DNA of 64,000 nt, from contig NZ_BMWZ01000004.1 in NCBI RefSeq assembly GCF_014651495.1, positions 248,001 through 312,000 of the forward strand, written 5' to 3'. The notes beneath the pieces were generated by a model, which saw nothing but the letters and a program-made list of their open reading frames with translations, did not search any database and was not told where the DNA came from. A program made the position numbers and the translations under genes. The DNA comes from Algibacter mikhailovii (GTDB lineage Bacteria; Bacteroidota; Bacteroidia; Flavobacteriales; Flavobacteriaceae). Positions 1-8,038 of the stretch are shown here, in pieces (positions within the stretch are counted from its first letter, which is position 1; the number at the start of each line of letters is the position of its first letter).

Positions 1-1025
1 TAATCGTTGGCACTATGCCAACACAAGGTTATGAAGCCTCAAGTGCTAACGTATCGGTTTATGCCAATGTAAGTTGGACTGCGAGTGCAAACGACTCTTG
101 GATTAGTATTGATACCAATTCAGGATCTGGAGATGCCACAGTCTTGGTATCAGTTACGGAGAACCCTGGTTTAACCCCTAGAGAGGGCACTGTTACTTTT
201 ACGCAGGCTCCTGGAGGTGATGATATTGAAAGAGTATTAACTGTATCTCAAGAAGGCGCGCCACGCATGAATTTAATAAATACCGGAACAGCTGATGATC
301 CTGTATCTGTATTTTTTGTTTCCAAAGAAAATACCTCTAAAAACGAAGTGGCAACGAACTCTTTAGACAAAAATATGACAACCGTTTGGACTGCTGATGA
401 TGGGGCCATTGTAGGTGGAGATTACAAAGGAGATGGCGAATATATAATTTATGACTTAGGGAGTAACTTCAATCTCGATTTTATACAATTTAATACGACA
501 AATAAGGGTGATGCTTTTGGCTTTCAAATTTTAGTTTCAACAACAGGAACCGAAACAGGCGATTTTTCAGTGATCTTGCCAACTACAGGGGATTTATTAT
601 TAACAGCTACGGGAACCACCGAATTTAATCAATATGAAGTGGATGCTGAAGCACGTTACATAAAACTTATTGGTTATGGAAGATTTGATGGTACTGAACG
701 AAAAAGTGCATGGAGTGCTATAGGGGAGATTGAATTTTTTGGAGATGCAACCTCACTTGCGGTGGAAGACAACGAACTGGCTAATCAGCTCAGCATGTAC
801 CCTAATCCTGTCAATGATTTTCTAACCATCAAAAGTAAATCAGTAAGTATTACATCGGTTACCATGCATAGCCTTGATGGTCGTCAAGTATTAGAACAAA
901 TTAATAGTACGCCAATCACTGAATTTTCACTAAATTTAGAGTCAGTATCCATTGGCGCTTATATAGTAACAATTAATAGTTCTAATAAGTTATCAATGAC
1001 AAAAATGATTATTGTATCTAGATAA
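1..1025 (+). CDS. T9SS-exported carbohydrate-associated protein (BACON + F5/8C), 5' partial
   Basis: The reading frame is open to the left edge (first complete codon at base 3), so this is the C-terminal part of a larger secreted protein. About 80 residues resemble a BACON domain, with SWTASANDSWI and a repeated TVTFTQ/LTVSQ strand ending. Next is a discoidin-like (F5/8 type C) beta-sandwich, from about VSKENTSKNE to IGEIEFFG. The last 75 residues are a type IX secretion sorting domain, with YPNPVNDFL, an SLDGR turn and a GAYIV strand. BACON and F5/8C modules usually bind glycans. The missing N-terminus may hold the catalytic domain, for example a lyase or hydrolase, but that cannot be seen. 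The sugar-isomerase-like gene 18 bp downstream fits a polysaccharide-utilisation context. Confidence 0.8.
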   Translation, partial: IVGTMPTQGYEASSANVSVYANVSWTASANDSWISIDTNSGSGDATVLVSVTENPGLTPREGTVTFTQAPGGDDIERVLTVSQEGAPRMNLINTGTADDPVSVFFVSKENTSKNEVATNSLDKNMTTVWTADDGAIVGGDYKGDGEYIIYDLGSNFNLDFIQFNTTNKGDAFGFQILVSTTGTETGDFSVILPTTGDLLLTATGTTEFNQYEVDAEARYIKLIGYGRFDGTERKSAWSAIGEIEFFGDATSLAVEDNELANQLSMYPNPVNDFLTIKSKSVSITSVTMHSLDGRQVLEQINSTPITEFSLNLESVSIGAYIVTINSSNKLSMTKMIIVSR

Positions 1026-1043
1026 AAACTTAAAACCATAAAT

Positions 1044-1994
1044 ATGAATCCCATAACTAGAAGAGAATTCACTAAAAAATCCGCTCTAGCTATGGGGTTT
1101 TTACCTTTTGCAACTTTTGGCCAAAGTTTACTAAAACCTAAATTGGATACTAAGGGCTTATCAGTCCATGTATTTTCAAAACACTTACAATTTTTAAGCC
1201 CTCAAGACGCTGCCGAAAAAGCCGCAGAAATAGGTTTTCAAGGATTAGATTTGACAGTTCGCCCAAAAGGACATGTCCTACCAGAAGATGTTACGCAAAC
1301 CCTACCACGAGCTATTGAAGACATCAAAAAAGGCGGCTCTTCCTGTTCTATGATAACTACAGCCATAACAGATGCTTCCAATAAAACAGATATTAATATA
1401 ATCAAAACTGCCGCTAATCAAGGCGTTGCATATTACAGATCTAATTGGTTTAAATATAGAGACCAGCATGCAATGGAAGCTGATTTAGCGTTTTACCAAC
1501 AAAAAATCAAAGCCTTAAGTCTTCTTAATAGCCAACATGGTATTGTAGGCTGCTATCAAAACCATGCAGGTCATTCGATTGGTGCGTCTATTTGGGAAAT
1601 TAAAAAAATATTAGAATCAGCAAACTCTAAGTATTTCGGAACGCAATATGACATTAGACATGCGACTGTAGAAGGGGGCTTGTCTTGGGAGAACGGATTA
1701 AAACTTATACAATCATCAATAAAAACCATTGTCCTTAAAGATTTTAAATGGGGTCAAAAAAATGGTGTTTGGCATCCGGTTAATGTACCTATAGGTGAAG
1801 GTATGGTAGACTTTAAGACTTATTTTTCCATGCTTAAAGCGTATAACATAAATGTCCCTGTAAGCTTACATTTGGAATATGATTTAGGAGGGGCTGAAAA
1901 AGGAAAAACCTCCATTTCAATCGATAAAAAAAATGTTTATAAAGCCATGAAAAAAGATTTAGATACTGTACAACGGCTATGGGAAGAGGCTTAA
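1044..1994 (+). CDS. sugar phosphate isomerase/epimerase-like TIM-barrel protein, probable Tat substrate
   Basis: 316 residues. The N-terminus carries a twin-arginine-like signal (TRREFTKKSALAMGF) followed by a short hydrophobic stretch ending near FGQS, so export of a folded protein is likely. The rest resembles the AP_endonuc_2 / xylose-isomerase-like TIM barrel. Strand-end acidic and histidine residues that could bind metal are visible in GTQYDIRHA, VLKDFKW and SLHLEYDLGG. Secreted members of this family in Bacteroidota commonly accompany polysaccharide loci, and the substrate cannot be deduced. It lies 18 bp after the T9SS protein and is probably co-transcribed with it. The ATG at 1044 directly precedes the Tat motif, which supports this start. 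Confidence 0.75.
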   Translation: MNPITRREFTKKSALAMGFLPFATFGQSLLKPKLDTKGLSVHVFSKHLQFLSPQDAAEKAAEIGFQGLDLTVRPKGHVLPEDVTQTLPRAIEDIKKGGSSCSMITTAITDASNKTDINIIKTAANQGVAYYRSNWFKYRDQHAMEADLAFYQQKIKALSLLNSQHGIVGCYQNHAGHSIGASIWEIKKILESANSKYFGTQYDIRHATVEGGLSWENGLKLIQSSIKTIVLKDFKWGQKNGVWHPVNVPIGEGMVDFKTYFSMLKAYNINVPVSLHLEYDLGGAEKGKTSISIDKKNVYKAMKKDLDTVQRLWEEA

Positions 1995-2095
1995 CAGTAT
2001 AACACGCATTATCATTTTGTAAATAAGTCCTACCCCCATTAAACCAATTGAACTTTTTATAGTCCAAATGTTTATAAACACAATAATATACAAAA

Positions 2096-2404
2096 ATGAA
2101 ATCAATACATTTAAAATTAAGTATCGTATCCATTATCTTTTTGGCTTGCTCCTTCTCAATGTCCGCGCAAGAAAGGAAAGAACCAGACTTCGATAAAATG
2201 TTTAAAAGGCTTGACGCCAATAAAGATGGTTCCATTTCTTTAGAAGAATTTAAATCTGCCAAAAGAAAAAAAGAGGTACCTGCTGAAAGATTAGAAAAAA
2301 ACTTCGCCCATTTAGATGCGGATGAAAATGGTATGGTGACTCGTGAAGAATTAGAAGAAGGTTGGAAAAAAGCGAAAAACAAAAAGAAGAAAAAGCAAGG
2401 CTAG
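2096..2404 (+). CDS. secreted EF-hand calcium-binding protein
   Basis: 102 residues: an N-terminal signal peptide (hydrophobic core ending SMSAQ) and two EF-hand loops. DANKDGSISLEE matches the DxNxDGxIxxxE consensus closely; DADENGMVTREE is the second loop. The C-terminus is a lysine-rich tail (KNKKKKKQG). Small exported EF-hand proteins of this kind occur singly in Bacteroidota and probably act as calcium-binding periplasmic or surface proteins; the partner is unknown. A Cys in the signal (FLACS) is a poor lipobox, so cleavage after the AQ site is preferred. The gene ends just before a strong hairpin terminator. Confidence 0.8.
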   Translation: MKSIHLKLSIVSIIFLACSFSMSAQERKEPDFDKMFKRLDANKDGSISLEEFKSAKRKKEVPAERLEKNFAHLDADENGMVTREELEEGWKKAKNKKKKKQG

Positions 2405-2421
2405 TTTATCTAAACTATAAA

Positions 2422-2458
2422 AAACAAAGGCTCAAGTTAAAATCTTGAGCCTTTGTTT
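2422..2458. terminator. bidirectional rho-independent terminator
   Basis: A perfect 15-bp stem pairs 2422-2436 with 2444-2458 around a 7-nt loop. The stem base is A-rich on one side and T-rich on the other. It separates the converging EF-hand gene (+) and VF530 gene (-) and can serve both. Confidence 0.85.
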
Positions 2459-2474
2459 ATGTATTTAATTCTTT

Positions 2475-2699
2475 TTAACCCTTATTTTTTAGCATTTTTA
2501 AATACATATTTTCAACCTTTGTTCGTGCCCAAGGTGTTCGTCTTAAAAACTTCAAACTAGATTTAACAGTGGGGTTATTAGTAAAACACTTTATATTAAT
2601 GGTATAGCCCATATATTCCCAACCATAATGTGCCACAAGCTCATTAATAATTTGTTCTAGCTTAACACCATGCAAAGGATTATTTGGTTGTGACTCCAT
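2475..2699 (-). CDS. VF530 family DNA-binding protein
   Basis: 74 residues matching the VF530 (DUF2132) family along nearly its whole length: NPLHGVKLEQIINELV, a YGWEYMGYTI segment, CFTNNPTVKSSLKFLRRTPW and ARTKVENMYL. The family is a small helical fold annotated as DNA binding from structural work on the Vibrio member; its physiological role is not established. The start overlaps the end of the upstream DUF6500-like gene by 20 bp in another frame, so the two are translationally coupled. The gene is the last in an rhlE-led minus-strand operon and ends at the 2422-2458 terminator. Confidence 0.85.
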   Translation of the reverse strand: MESQPNNPLHGVKLEQIINELVAHYGWEYMGYTINIKCFTNNPTVKSSLKFLRRTPWARTKVENMYLKMLKNKG

Positions 2700-2904
2700 T
2701 TACCAAATCTTTTATTTTTGAGGCTTTTTCAAAATGATCCAACTTATGCTCCATAATCCACCATTGCGCCGCTTCCATTAACAACTCTGGATTGTCATTT
2801 TTATTCTTGAAAAACGCATAAAAAGAGACACCAACACCTTCCCCTTTCTGTTCGATCTTTTTATTACAAACTTCTATAATTTTATCTTTTATTACCTGTT
2901 GCAT
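2680..2904 (-). CDS. DUF6500-like small protein
   Basis: 74 residues, soluble, no signal peptide. The central SFYAFFKNKNDNPELLMEAA stretch and the following AQWWIMEHKLDHFEKA look like the DUF6500 family as I recall it; no function is known. It lies 6 bp downstream of the rhlE stop and overlaps the VF530 start by 20 bp, so all three are one transcript. The content (helix-rich, charged, two adjacent Trp) suggests a small adaptor or nucleic-acid-related protein, but only the operon position supports that. Confidence 0.65.
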   Translation of the reverse strand: MQQVIKDKIIEVCNKKIEQKGEGVGVSFYAFFKNKNDNPELLMEAAQWWIMEHKLDHFEKASKIKDLVNGVTTK

Positions 2905-2910
2905 CAGCTA

Positions 2911-4200
2911 TTAATTTCTTCTATCATTTCTTCCTCTAGAAGACCTAGACGCATTACTTCTAGATTTATTTTGTCCAGAGTTCCTAGAATTTCTAGAACT
3001 CCCTCCTTTTCTTGAATTATTTCTATTACGCCCCTGGCCTTGCTTAATAGGTGCCGTAGAAGCATTAGGATCGGGTTCAAAACCTTCAACAACCTCAACA
3101 GGAAGTTTGATTTCGATTAATTTTTGAATATCTCGTAAAAAAGTCGTCTCATCAGCACTTACCAATGATAGGGCTTCTCCTTTTGCTCCTGCTCTACCCG
3201 TTCTACCAATTCTATGCACATAATCCTCCGGTATATTAGGTAGTTCAAAATTTATCACGTGTGGTAACAGTGGGATATCTAATCCCCTTGCTGCTATATC
3301 TGTGGCTACTAATACCCGAACTCTACCACTTTTAAAACCCGATAGCGCCTTCGTTCTAGCACCCTGACTTTTGTTTCCATGAATGGCTGCTGCCGTAATT
3401 CCAGCTTTGCCCATTTTTTCACAAAGTTTGTTTGCGCCGTGCTTTGTTCTTGTAAAAACCAGGACTTGCTTCCAGTCACCTTCAGAAATCAATTTAATAA
3501 TCAAGCCCGTTTTTAAACCTTTAGCTACTCTGTACACTTTTTGATTAATGGCATCAACAGTGGTGTTTTCAGGAGTTGCTTCCACTTGAACGGGATGATT
3601 TAAAATACCGTGAGCTAATTTTTTAATATCTTTTGAAAATGTTGCAGAAAACATCAAATTCTGACGTTTCTCCGGCATACTTTTAATAACCTTTTCGATA
3701 TCTCTTAAAAAACCCATATCTAGCATACGATCTGCCTCATCTAAAACAAATATTTCAACTCGTTTTAATGATAATAGACCTTGATTTTGTAAATCTAATA
3801 AACGACCTGGCGTTGCTACTAAAATATCAACGCCTTGACGAATGGTTGCGGCCTGTGGTTTTTGGTTTACACCACCAAAAATAACGGCACTCCTTAAATT
3901 TAAAAACTCGCTATATTCTCTAACATTAGCATAAACTTGCGCTGCTAACTCACGTGTTGGCGTTAAGATTAAGGCTCGTATTGGTCTATATTTTTGCTTC
4001 GGATTTTCAGAAAGAAGGTGTAATAGCGGTAATGTAAAACCGGCTGTTTTTCCGGTTCCAGTTTGTGCAGACGCCAATACATCGTGTCCATATAACACCG
4101 GTGGAATGGCTTTCTGTTGAATTGGACTTGGGGTTGTATATCCTTTTTTGCTAATCGCTTTTAGCAGGGCCTCGGATAAGCCTAAAGAGTTAAATGACAT
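2911..4200 (-). CDS. rhlE: DEAD-box ATP-dependent RNA helicase RhlE type
   Basis: 429 residues from the ATG at 4200 ([10 protein letters not shown]). A longer reading frame begins at 4284, but that codon overlaps a likely promoter element (4282-4289) and adds a non-conserved segment, so the internal start is preferred. All DEAD-box motifs are visible in order: Q motif (SPIQQKAIP), [25 protein letters not shown] in [16 protein letters not shown] in [26 protein letters not shown] and [10 protein letters not shown]. The last 50 residues are a disordered Arg/Ser/Asn/Gly tail typical of RhlE proteins and likely to bind RNA. Role: RNA unwinding in ribosome assembly or RNA decay in the cytoplasm. 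Confidence 0.93.
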   Translation of the reverse strand: MSFNSLGLSEALLKAISKKGYTTPSPIQQKAIPPVLYGHDVLASAQTGTGKTAGFTLPLLHLLSENPKQKYRPIRALILTPTRELAAQVYANVREYSEFLNLRSAVIFGGVNQKPQAATIRQGVDILVATPGRLLDLQNQGLLSLKRVEIFVLDEADRMLDMGFLRDIEKVIKSMPEKRQNLMFSATFSKDIKKLAHGILNHPVQVEATPENTTVDAINQKVYRVAKGLKTGLIIKLISEGDWKQVLVFTRTKHGANKLCEKMGKAGITAAAIHGNKSQGARTKALSGFKSGRVRVLVATDIAARGLDIPLLPHVINFELPNIPEDYVHRIGRTGRAGAKGEALSLVSADETTFLRDIQKLIEIKLPVEVVEGFEPDPNASTAPIKQGQGRNRNNSRKGGSSRNSRNSGQNKSRSNASRSSRGRNDRRN

Positions 4201-4535
4201 ATAAATTGTTTGAGATAGTCCGTAAAAGACTTGTTGAGATGACAATGCAATTCTTATATCACCCCTTTTTCTATTAAGCCGCAAATGTACGCTTATTTTA
4301 TGGAGTGCCCCTTTTTATCTCATCCGCTTGATTTTATAACAAAAACAATCAGTAAACACACTTACTTTATACAACCTACCAAAAACACACAGGCCTTCTA
4401 ATAAAAACAGATAACTTGTAAGCCATGGCCCCTGCTTAAGTTATTCAAATTCTCTTTTTTTTATTAATATACTTTACTCGCTTTTAAATTATAACTAACT
4501 TGGAATGGTAAATTTTAATAAAAAAAAGAAGTATT
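4201..4535. other. intergenic region between divergent rhlE and the ypfJ-like gene
   Basis: About 335 bp without a gene. It holds the rhlE promoter element at 4282-4289 and AT-rich sequence in front of the ypfJ-like gene. I see no RNA gene, no strong hairpin and no repeat. A clear TAnnTTTG box for the plus-strand gene is not evident. Confidence 0.5.
4282..4289 (-). promoter_or_regulatory. -7 element TACATTTG for rhlE
   Basis: On the minus strand the sequence reads TACATTTG, matching the Bacteroidota -7 consensus TAnnTTTG. It lies 81 bp upstream of the chosen rhlE start. No good -33 TTG is visible at the expected distance, so this is moderate support only. Confidence 0.45.
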
Positions 4536-5435
4536 ATGAAATGGCGTGGTAGAAGAAGAAGTTCAAACATTGATGACAGACGAGGGCAAAGCAGTCCCGG
4601 ACGTGGATTAGGTGGTTTTAATCCTATGCTATTAGGCCCATTAATTAAGCTTTTGTTTTCAAAAACGGGATTAGTTATTGTTGGTATCTTTTTAGTTGTA
4701 TCCTTTGCAACGGGTAATAATCCTTTGAATATCTTGGGTCAGTTCTTTACTGGCGGTGCACCGCTAACCGAATCCTCAACACCGTATCAGGGGTCTGAAA
4801 AAGAAAATGAATTGGCTGCCTTTAGTGCCACCATACTTGCAAATACAGAAGACGTATGGAATAGCCTTTTAAATAATTACCGCAACCCAACCTTAGTTCT
4901 TTTTACAGGTTCTGTGTCTTCGGCATGCGGCAATGCGTCAAGTGCCACTGGTCCTTTTTACTGTCCAGGAGATGAAAAACTCTATATCGATTTAAGCTTT
5001 TTTAATGACATGGAGCGCAAACTGAATGCTCCAGGTGATTTCGCTCAAGCCTATGTTATAGCTCATGAAGTAGGGCACCACATTCAAAAAATTATGGGAA
5101 TTACAGATAAGATGAATAAATTACGTGGGCAAGTGAGTCAAACCGAATACAATAAGTATTCTGTTAAATTAGAACTTCAAGCCGATTTTCTTGCGGGGGT
5201 TTGGGCGCATCATTCACAACAAATGACCCAAATGATGGAAACCGGAGATTTAGAAGAAGCTTTAAATGCTGCCAATGCCATTGGAGATGACCGTTTACAA
5301 AAAAATGCATCAGGAAGAGTGGTGCCAGATTCATTTACCCATGGCACTTCTGAACAGCGCATGCGTTGGTTTAAGAAAGGGTTTGAAACAGGTGATATTT
5401 CACAAGGCGATACATTTAACACAACCAATCTGTAA
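4536..5435 (+). CDS. ypfJ: YpfJ family neutral zinc metallopeptidase
   Basis: 299 residues. The N-terminal 30 residues are Arg/Gly-rich and cytoplasmic; one membrane helix follows (about 36-60, KTGLVIVGIFLVVSFATG); the rest would be periplasmic. The zinc-binding helix is AHEVGHHIQ near residue 177 (HExxH), and LELQADFLAGVWAHH downstream supplies the third acidic ligand typical of PF04228. Length and architecture match E. coli YpfJ / KPN_02809. The substrate is unknown. The gene stands alone, with about 330 bp upstream and 185 bp downstream free of genes. Confidence 0.9.
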   Translation: MKWRGRRRSSNIDDRRGQSSPGRGLGGFNPMLLGPLIKLLFSKTGLVIVGIFLVVSFATGNNPLNILGQFFTGGAPLTESSTPYQGSEKENELAAFSATILANTEDVWNSLLNNYRNPTLVLFTGSVSSACGNASSATGPFYCPGDEKLYIDLSFFNDMERKLNAPGDFAQAYVIAHEVGHHIQKIMGITDKMNKLRGQVSQTEYNKYSVKLELQADFLAGVWAHHSQQMTQMMETGDLEEALNAANAIGDDRLQKNASGRVVPDSFTHGTSEQRMRWFKKGFETGDISQGDTFNTTNL

Positions 5436-5620
5436 TGAAAGGAATTATTTTTAATTTCATTTATTAGTCAATCATAGCGTTCAAACAATTAGAGATATGG
5501 AATTCCACTAAGCTCAAACGATCTGAAACGACTGACTTATTAAGGATTAACTTTTAGATTTCAAACATTAAAATAATTCTTCTTCAGATTGTAGTAACAC
5601 CTTAGGACAAACATACTATT

Positions 5621-7111
5621 ATGACAGAAAACAGAGTTAATTCCATTGAAATCGACAAAGATGAGTTTCAAAAAATAGGACATCAACTAATTGATGATAT
5701 TTCTGATTTTATTGCAAACATTAAGAATAAACCTTTAACACCCAACGAAAGTCCAAGTCAGTTGCAACATATATTAGGAAACACTCATTTACCTGAAAAA
5801 GGTATTCCTGCTAAAGAACTATTAACCAGAGCAACGGATCTATTACTTAATCATTCATTATTTAATGGGCATCCTAAATTTTTGGGATATATAACGTCGT
5901 CGGCCTCTCCTATTGGAGCTTTAGGGGATTTATTAGCAGCATCTATCAATCCAAACGTTGGTGCGCATATTTTAAGCCCTATGGCCACAGAGATTGAAAA
6001 ACAAACCATTCAATGGTTGGCAGAATTTATCGGTGTTTCCACAGACTACGGCGGGTTACTAGTTAGCGGTGGAAATATGGCTAATTTTACAGCGTTTTTA
6101 GCTGCCAGGACAGCTAAATCACCTAAAAATATAAAGGAAAACGGCCTATCAAACACATCCAAAAAACTCACAGTGTATTGTTCTAAAACCACGCATACTT
6201 GGATTGAGAAAGCTGTAATTTTATTTGGTCTAGGCACCAAATCAATTCGTTGGATTCAAACGGATGCTTCAAATAGAATGGACAATGTAATTCTAGAAAA
6301 AACCATTAAAAAGGATCTGGACAATAATTGTCAACCTATAATGGTAATAGGAACTGCTGGAGATGTAAGTACTGGCGTTGTTGATAATCTCAAAGGAATT
6401 TCCGCCATTTGTAAAACATATGATTTATGGTTTCATATTGATGGAGCCTATGGTATTCCGGCTGCAATTATACCAAAATACAAAGACTTATTTGATGGCG
6501 CATCTGAAGCAGATTCCATTGCTCTTGATCCGCATAAATGGTTATACAGTCCTCTTGAAGCGGGTTGTACTTTGGTTAAAAACCCTCAGCATTTGATAGA
6601 CACTTATAGCTCTCATCCTGAATATTATAACTTCACCACTAGTGAAGACGAAATTGCTCAAAATTTTTATGAATATGGGCTTCAAAACTCAAGGGGCTTT
6701 AGAGCTTTAAAGGTTTGGTTATCATTACAGCAAGTTGGCAAAAGTGGTTATCAAAAACTCATAAATGAAGACATTGAACTCTCAGAGTTATTGTTTAGAC
6801 TCGCTAAAGAACATACTGAACTAGAGGCTATTTCTCAAAATTTAAGTATAACCACTTTTAGATATGTTCCAACAAAGGGTGAAAAGGACAAAGCATATTT
6901 AAACAAACTAAATGAACTATTATTGAATAAATTACAAACTGGTGGTGAGTTGTTTTTATCTAATGCTGTTATAAAAGAAATGTACGCCTTACGAGCTTGT
7001 GTCGTCAATTTTAGAACCACAAAGAAAGACATTGAAGAAATTATTAAAATAATAATTAGAGAAGGAAGAAAGACGCATTCAGAAATACTGGGGCAAAAAT
7101 TTAAAAAATAA
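5621..7111 (+). CDS. PLP-dependent group II amino acid decarboxylase
   Basis: 496 residues with the fold-type I decarboxylase layout (Pyridoxal_deC, PF00282). Recognisable are the N-terminal SPIGALGDLLAASINPNVG segment, GLLVSGGNMANFTAF in the PLP phosphate region, HIDGAYGIPA (the conserved Asp and Ala that contact the pyridine ring) and DPHKWLYSPLEAG with the Schiff-base lysine at about residue 306. It would remove the alpha-carboxylate from an amino acid, most likely aromatic (Tyr, Trp or Dopa); glutamate or diaminobutyrate cannot be excluded. No transporter or partner is adjacent. The start is the ATG at 5621, with no Shine-Dalgarno, as usual here. Confidence 0.88.
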   Translation: MTENRVNSIEIDKDEFQKIGHQLIDDISDFIANIKNKPLTPNESPSQLQHILGNTHLPEKGIPAKELLTRATDLLLNHSLFNGHPKFLGYITSSASPIGALGDLLAASINPNVGAHILSPMATEIEKQTIQWLAEFIGVSTDYGGLLVSGGNMANFTAFLAARTAKSPKNIKENGLSNTSKKLTVYCSKTTHTWIEKAVILFGLGTKSIRWIQTDASNRMDNVILEKTIKKDLDNNCQPIMVIGTAGDVSTGVVDNLKGISAICKTYDLWFHIDGAYGIPAAIIPKYKDLFDGASEADSIALDPHKWLYSPLEAGCTLVKNPQHLIDTYSSHPEYYNFTTSEDEIAQNFYEYGLQNSRGFRALKVWLSLQQVGKSGYQKLINEDIELSELLFRLAKEHTELEAISQNLSITTFRYVPTKGEKDKAYLNKLNELLLNKLQTGGELFLSNAVIKEMYALRACVVNFRTTKKDIEEIIKIIIREGRKTHSEILGQKFKK

Positions 7112-7282
7112 CCCTTGTGAAAACCCAACCATAGTAAAACTGAAAGAATCCACGCGTTAGATTTCTTCTACCGCACTAATGATTCATAGACCCACTGATT
7201 ACCTTTTTGTTTTTTATTTACTAAATTATAAGCTTAAACACTCAAATACGCCAAGCAAAGACCTATTTAATATATTTAAACC

Positions 7283-8038
7283 ATGCCACGCGCAACTAAC
7301 ATACAGCAAGTCCTAGAGCAGCTTGACGCCATAATTGATGAGAGTATAGCTTCCAACAGTAGATTGGGACTATTTGCTTATATCTACAGACGGACAACGG
7401 CTGAGATTGCTTCAGAAATTGCTTTAGGTAATTTTGAGGATAATCAGCGCCTAGAAATTCTAGATGTGGCTTTTGCTAACATGTATCTGGATGCTTACCG
7501 AGACTTTAAAAATGGGCAAACGGTAAGCGCTGTTTGGGCTTATGCCTTTAGCCAAGCTACTGAACCACTAACCATTTTACAACACATCTTGTTAGGCATG
7601 AACGCACATATCAACCTAGACCTTGGTGTTTCTACCGCAAAAATCATGACTGGTCTTGAAATTAGTAACATTGAAGCCGATTTCAATAAGGTTAACGACA
7701 TTCTTCAAAAAATAACTAACGAGTTACAAAGTCGACTTAGTAGGGTGTCACCCCTAATGTTTATTCTTGACGTCATTGGCAGGAACAAAGATGAACAGAT
7801 TATTGATTTTAGCATGAGAAAAGCACGAGAGCAATCTTGGAATTCAGCAAATCTCATTTGGTCATTAGGCGAAGGTCATGAAGAAGAAGCGATTCATAAA
7901 ATAGACCATGTTGTTCTTCAGCTGAGCAAACTTATACAAGCTCCTAATTCACGAATAATTACGTTTTTATTGCGACTCATGCAAAAATTTGAAACTAAAG
8001 ATGTGCGCACCATTATTTCTAAATTAAAGGCAGATTAG
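7283..8038 (+). CDS. DUF5995 family protein
   Basis: 251 residues, soluble, predicted mostly helical. The segment GMNAHINLDLGVSTAKI, together with an upstream YIYRRTTAEI and a late RKAREQSWNSANLIW, matches my recollection of DUF5995. Conserved His/Asn/Asp in AHINLDLG and a late His-Asp (HKIDHVV) could form a metal or active site, but no function is known. Its stop codon overlaps the stop of the converging 626-residue gene by 4 bp, with no terminator between them. Confidence 0.7.
   Translation: MPRATNIQQVLEQLDAIIDESIASNSRLGLFAYIYRRTTAEIASEIALGNFEDNQRLEILDVAFANMYLDAYRDFKNGQTVSAVWAYAFSQATEPLTILQHILLGMNAHINLDLGVSTAKIMTGLEISNIEADFNKVNDILQKITNELQSRLSRVSPLMFILDVIGRNKDEQIIDFSMRKAREQSWNSANLIWSLGEGHEEEAIHKIDHVVLQLSKLIQAPNSRIITFLLRLMQKFETKDVRTIISKLKAD

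Noticed and set aside
1834-2382. 182-codon minus-strand open frame
   Set aside because: Antisense to the TIM-barrel and EF-hand genes; composition is Phe/Ser/Leu-rich with no recognisable domain.
4201-4284. N-terminal extension of rhlE
   Set aside because: Overlaps the promoter box at 4282-4289 and encodes a segment not found in RhlE proteins.
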